Source of the DNA: Bacteroidota bacterium
GTDB taxonomy: Bacteria; Bacteroidota; Ignavibacteria; UBA10030; UBA8401
NCBI GenBank assembly: GCA_028873075.1
Contig: JAGWND010000003.1
Span: 1 to 44,049, forward strand
Reading direction: 5' to 3'
DNA: 44,049 bases
Each line of letters opens with the position of its first letter. Within the stretch, counting starts at the first letter, position 1. Positions 40,899 to 44,049 of this stretch are shown here, one piece after another. The notes under the pieces were generated by a model. The model did not search any database. It saw only the letters and a program-made list of their open reading frames with translations, and was not told the DNA's origin. A program made the translations under genes and the position numbers.

Positions 40899-42869
40899 AT
40901 GCGTTGGTATGTTATCAGTGCGCTGGTGTGTTTCCTTTTTTCAACGGCGTGGTCGGAAGATTCGCCGCCGGATACATCAGCCAAAGTTGTTCAGCTCCCA
41001 GAGGTAACGATTACTTCCGCTCCTGTCGCTCGCGAATTGCCGGTGAGTTCGGTAGTCGTTTCTCCGGTGGCGATTCAAAGAACCGTTGCGACAGATTCGT
41101 GGGATCTTCTTCGTCAAACTACGGGAATTGAAGTTCATGAACAGGGACAAGGACCCGGCTTCGCATCGGATGCATCCATCCGCGGCTTCAGCTCTGATCA
41201 CTCGACCGACCTCGCGCTTTGGATTGACGGAGTGCCGGTGAACGAGCCGATTAACGGACACGCGGAAGGATACAATGATTTCAGCCTTCTGATGCCGGAA
41301 GCGATCCACTCGCTCAATCTCATCAAAGGACCGACCAGCGCGCTGTACGGCAATTTTTCTATGGCAGGCGTGGTAAATGTTCGGACGCTTGAACGCATGG
41401 ACGGAACGGACATTCGTGTTTCCGGCGGCACGTTCGGCAAGCTGGAAGGATCTGCATTGAGCGGTTTTGATAACGGTAGCAGCAGCGGAGTATTCGGCAT
41501 TCGCGGCATTCAGAATCAGGGTTGGCGGCCGAACAGCCAGTACGATCTTGAACAAGCACATGCTCGGTATTTGCAGAATGTATTTTCCGATGCAACGATT
41601 GATGCCGGGGTGGAATTGTACTCTGCCAATTGGCATTCTCCCGGCTCGCTTACTGCGGCACAGTTCGCTCAACGCCAGTATAATGTTGTCGCGAACTCAA
41701 CTGACGGCGGATACAAACGCCGCGCACAGGAACGAGTGAGTTTGAGATTTTCTCCCGACTCCATCATGTTCTGGCGGACGACTATTTTTGCTACACAGGG
41801 GCGCTGGCAGCTTTTTCTCACAACGCCGCCGGAAGGTGGATTGACAGAAGGCTCCGGAAATCAAACGGAAGAAGAGGACAAGCGTTACGGTCTTGGCGGA
41901 ACAAGCGCGTTGACATGGCAGTTTCCGCAGAGTGAAATTACTGTCGGTGTAGAAGGAAAGCTCGATCATTCGAATTACGAGAACTGGTTTACAACCAATC
42001 GGGAAAGAGATTCAGCGCAGATACTCGTTTCGGCACGGCAGAGTGCCGGAGCGTTCTTTTTTCAATCGGAAGAAAATGTCGGCGATGCAAAGTTCACTCT
42101 CGGCGGACGTTATGATATTCTCAGTGTAGAATCTGTACCGGAAGGTGGCGGAACGTTGAATAATGCCAAGGGAATTTTTTCTCCGAAGCTCGGCGTAATG
42201 TATTCCTTTCCCGAAAACTTTTCCGTCTATGCAAACATCTCGCGCGGATTTCGCTCAACAGATGGTACAATAGAAGATCCATCGCTGCCGTTCATCACCG
42301 CATGGGCATACGAGACAGGAACAAAATTCGATGCAGATGTTGCCAGCGGCAGTGTTGCGCTCTTTCGGATGAATGTGAGCAACGAACAGACATTCGACCC
42401 TGTTACGCTCACTTCAACAAACGGGGGAAAAAGCCGCAGGCAAGGAGTGGAAGTGTCGGCGATGATTCGCTTTACAAATCAGGTTCGTTTCATCACTGAT
42501 GTAACGTTCAACGATGCACGTTATGAAAATTTAATTACGGAAGGTGGGGACACGCTTTCCGGTGCACGCGTGTACAACACGGCAAAATGTGTCGGCGATG
42601 CCGCGCTCGACGTTGTTCCGAACGCTCAGTGGCAGTTCCGTCTCAATTCGGATATTGTCGGTCCCTATAGTCCGTTTGATGAACCGGGAGTAGTGTTGCC
42701 GCCGTACGTTATTTTTTCGATGACAATCGGTACACATATCGGCGATGCATTTCTTCAGTTGGGAATCAAGAATCTTGCGGACAAAGCGTACCCCGAATTG
42801 CGTGCAGGCGGATTTGTCAATCCCGGTCAACCGCGCACGTTGTACGGAACAGCGTCGTATTCGTTTTAG
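40899..42869 (+). CDS. TonB-dependent receptor, candidate metal (copper) receptor
   Basis: About 656 residues: signal peptide (MRWYVISALVCFLFSTAWS), plug domain at ~35-180 (VQLPEVTITSAPVARELP as TonB-box region; SDASIRGFSSDHSTDLALWIDGVPVNEP; SALYGNFSMAGVVNVRTL, in parts) and a 22-strand-type barrel ending GTASYSF with a terminal Phe. It takes a ligand across the outer membrane with TonB/ExbBD energy. Neighbouring DUF2946-like and Cys-rich genes suggest copper or another soft metal, but nothing in the sequence itself fixes the ligand. The Met at 40899 starts the signal peptide and is preferred to ATG 40857. Confidence 0.88.
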   Translation: MRWYVISALVCFLFSTAWSEDSPPDTSAKVVQLPEVTITSAPVARELPVSSVVVSPVAIQRTVATDSWDLLRQTTGIEVHEQGQGPGFASDASIRGFSSDHSTDLALWIDGVPVNEPINGHAEGYNDFSLLMPEAIHSLNLIKGPTSALYGNFSMAGVVNVRTLERMDGTDIRVSGGTFGKLEGSALSGFDNGSSSGVFGIRGIQNQGWRPNSQYDLEQAHARYLQNVFSDATIDAGVELYSANWHSPGSLTAAQFAQRQYNVVANSTDGGYKRRAQERVSLRFSPDSIMFWRTTIFATQGRWQLFLTTPPEGGLTEGSGNQTEEEDKRYGLGGTSALTWQFPQSEITVGVEGKLDHSNYENWFTTNRERDSAQILVSARQSAGAFFFQSEENVGDAKFTLGGRYDILSVESVPEGGGTLNNAKGIFSPKLGVMYSFPENFSVYANISRGFRSTDGTIEDPSLPFITAWAYETGTKFDADVASGSVALFRMNVSNEQTFDPVTLTSTNGGKSRRQGVEVSAMIRFTNQVRFITDVTFNDARYENLITEGGDTLSGARVYNTAKCVGDAALDVVPNAQWQFRLNSDIVGPYSPFDEPGVVLPPYVIFSMTIGTHIGDAFLQLGIKNLADKAYPELRAGGFVNPGQPRTLYGTASYSF

Positions 42870-42965
42870 ATTTGAAGATTGATTGTTGGATGGCTGGATT
42901 GTTGAAATGACGGAATCGTGTTGAAAAATTCCATTTACCGTTTTCCATATTCCATTTTCCTAAAG
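42870..42965. repeat. Dispersed ttggat and ttccatttt repeats
   Basis: The gap between convergent genes has gaagattgattgttggatggctgg, of the family seen at 2215, 6611 and 17900, and then ttccatttaccgttttccatattccattttcc, a second low-complexity family whose complement (a tggaaaac-type phrase) appears at 38360-38380. No terminator hairpin was recognised. Confidence 0.45.
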
Positions 42966-42987
42966 ATTGTGTAGCATCGTTTAGAAA

Positions 42988-44049
42988 TCACAGCTCATGA
43001 ATCAGGTGTTCGTTCTTCACTAAATCGTCGAACGTTTCCCGTTCCCGCGCAATGAAAAACTTAGCGCCGTCAACAATCACTTCTGCTGCGCGTCGGCGGG
43101 AATTGTAATTCGAGCTCATCACAAATCCGTACGCGCCGGCGGACATCACCGCAAGCAATTCGCCTCGCCCGCTTGTTTGAATCTCGCGGCTCTTCGCAAG
43201 AAAATCTCCCGATTCACATACCGGCCCGACAATATCCGCGGTGATTGTTTCGTTCTTCGTTTTTTTCACCGGCTTGATTTCGTGGAACGCGTTATACAAA
43301 CTCGGTCGCAGAAGATCGTTCATCGCCGCATCAACGATGATGAAATTTTTTTTCTTGTTTTGCTTCGTGTAAAGGACTTTTGTCAGCAAAATGCCGGCAT
43401 TTGCAGTAAGAAATCGTCCCGGCTCGAAAAGGATTTTACGGCCGATATTTTTCAAAACGGGAATCAACGCCTCAGCATAATGCCGCGGTGTCGGCGAATC
43501 ATTGTCGTTATACGAAACACCGAGCCCACCGCCGATGTCGAAATGCTGAAGCGTAATGCCGCGGCGTTCCAGTTCTGTGGCAAGCTCTGCCATTTTTCTG
43601 CATGCTTCGACGAACGGCTCGACTTGCGTAATCTGTGAGCCGATGTGCATGTCAATGCCGACGACGCGGAGATTGGGAAACGAAGCGGCGCGCTCGTACG
43701 CTTTCAGCGCCTGCGATGCTTCGATGCCGAATTTGTTCTCCGACAATCCGGTCGAGATGTACGGATGCGTTTTCGCATCAACATCCGGATTGATGCGGAT
43801 TCCGATCGGCGCAATTTTTTTCAGCGAAGCGGCAACGTTATTGAGTACGTTCAGCTCTTCGAACGACTCGACTTTGATCATCATAATATCGTGTTGAAGC
43901 ACCATCAGCATTTCTTCTTCCGTCTTCCCGACACCGGTAAAGATGATTTTGCGCGGATCAACGCCGGCTTTCAGCGCGCGGAAAAATTCTCCGCCGGAGT
44001 TGCAGTCAACGCCGCTTCCTGCAGTGTACAATATTCTGCAGACGTTGAG
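42988..44049 (-). CDS. lysA: Diaminopimelate decarboxylase, 5' end outside the window
   Basis: The visible 353 residues (the frame stays open to the window edge) are the bulk of LysA, which makes L-lysine from meso-diaminopimelate with PLP. Seen in order: SGGEFFRALKAG, the HIGSQ motif, FDIGGGLGVSYND, EPGRFLTANAGILLTKV, a C-terminal beta domain with VDAAMNDLLRPSLYNAFHE and GPVCESGDFLAKSRE, and the tyrosine-containing AGAYGFVMSSNYNSR (all active-site or PLP-phosphate regions). The lysine Schiff-base segment is upstream of the edge. It is convergent with the TonB receptor. The ORF-track TTG at 44031 is not the start. Confidence 0.93.
   Translation of the reverse strand, partial: LNVCRILYTAGSGVDCNSGGEFFRALKAGVDPRKIIFTGVGKTEEEMLMVLQHDIMMIKVESFEELNVLNNVAASLKKIAPIGIRINPDVDAKTHPYISTGLSENKFGIEASQALKAYERAASFPNLRVVGIDMHIGSQITQVEPFVEACRKMAELATELERRGITLQHFDIGGGLGVSYNDNDSPTPRHYAEALIPVLKNIGRKILFEPGRFLTANAGILLTKVLYTKQNKKKNFIIVDAAMNDLLRPSLYNAFHEIKPVKKTKNETITADIVGPVCESGDFLAKSREIQTSGRGELLAVMSAGAYGFVMSSNYNSRRRAAEVIVDGAKFFIARERETFDDLVKNEHLIHEL

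Overview
This looks like a chromosomal window of a Gram-negative bacterium from the Bacteroidota/Chlorobiota/Ignavibacteriota assemblage. A secreted glycosyl-hydrolase-like protein ends in a type IX secretion (T9SS) C-terminal sorting domain (NYPNPF...GxYxYRLKAG...). There are many lipoproteins, outer-membrane barrels and a TonB receptor. The clearest promoters are TTGACA-N17-TAnnnT rather than the classical Bacteroidetes type. The species cannot be named from sequence alone. No rRNA, tRNA, CRISPR array or recognisable transposase gene was seen.

Layout. 1-1.18 kb: an AT-rich accessory patch with a small zinc-ribbon ORF between 13-bp inverted repeats, then 650 bp without a gene that holds hairpins and a degenerate ~21-bp repeat array. 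1.2-6.6 kb: exported metallo-beta-lactamase-fold hydrolase, HerA/DUF87 ATPase, DUF1684 lipoprotein and the T9SS GHL10 protein. 6.7-11.3 kb (minus): cell-shape operon mreD-mrdA-rodA with a beta-helix lipoprotein behind it; mreBC is absent. 11.5-13.1 kb: proline-rich lipoprotein, PEBP/YbhB lipoprotein, methyltransferase. 13.1-15.8 kb: mutS (minus), carrying captured palindromes. 15.9-21.05 kb: DUF1573 protein and SpoIIE-type phosphatase (overlapping), membrane metallophosphoesterase, ABC-2 exporter pair. 21.06-21.25 kb: a four-helix-bundle pseudogene. 21.3-23.3 kb: POT-family transporter and LolA-like protein.

From 23.4 kb to 42.9 kb nearly every gene can be read as metal homeostasis or envelope transport: DtxR/MntR regulator and NRAMP importer (operon), UspA, CDF exporter, then on the minus strand a Wzi-like protein, TatA, and a heavy-metal RND tripartite pump behind a strong sigma-70-like promoter and a small exported protein. 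Next comes a minus-strand block running DUF2946-like small membrane protein > outer-membrane barrel > ZnuA/TroA-type binding protein > ABC-3 permease fused to a HEAT-repeat domain. The ATPase gene expected with such an importer is missing; the 412-bp gap between binding protein and permease is filled with dispersed palindromes. Divergent from this block is a nine-cysteine small protein followed by a TonB-dependent receptor, with a CueR-like palindrome in the divergent gap. The window ends inside lysA.

A recurring theme is dispersed degenerate repeats of several families. They occupy most intergenic gaps and in three places have become coding sequence: the N-termini of two exported proteins and an internal loop of MutS.

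The candidates for something undescribed are the HEAT-fused metal permease with no local ATPase, the DUF2946-like/Cys-rich/TonB metal module, and the repeat-captured coding segments.
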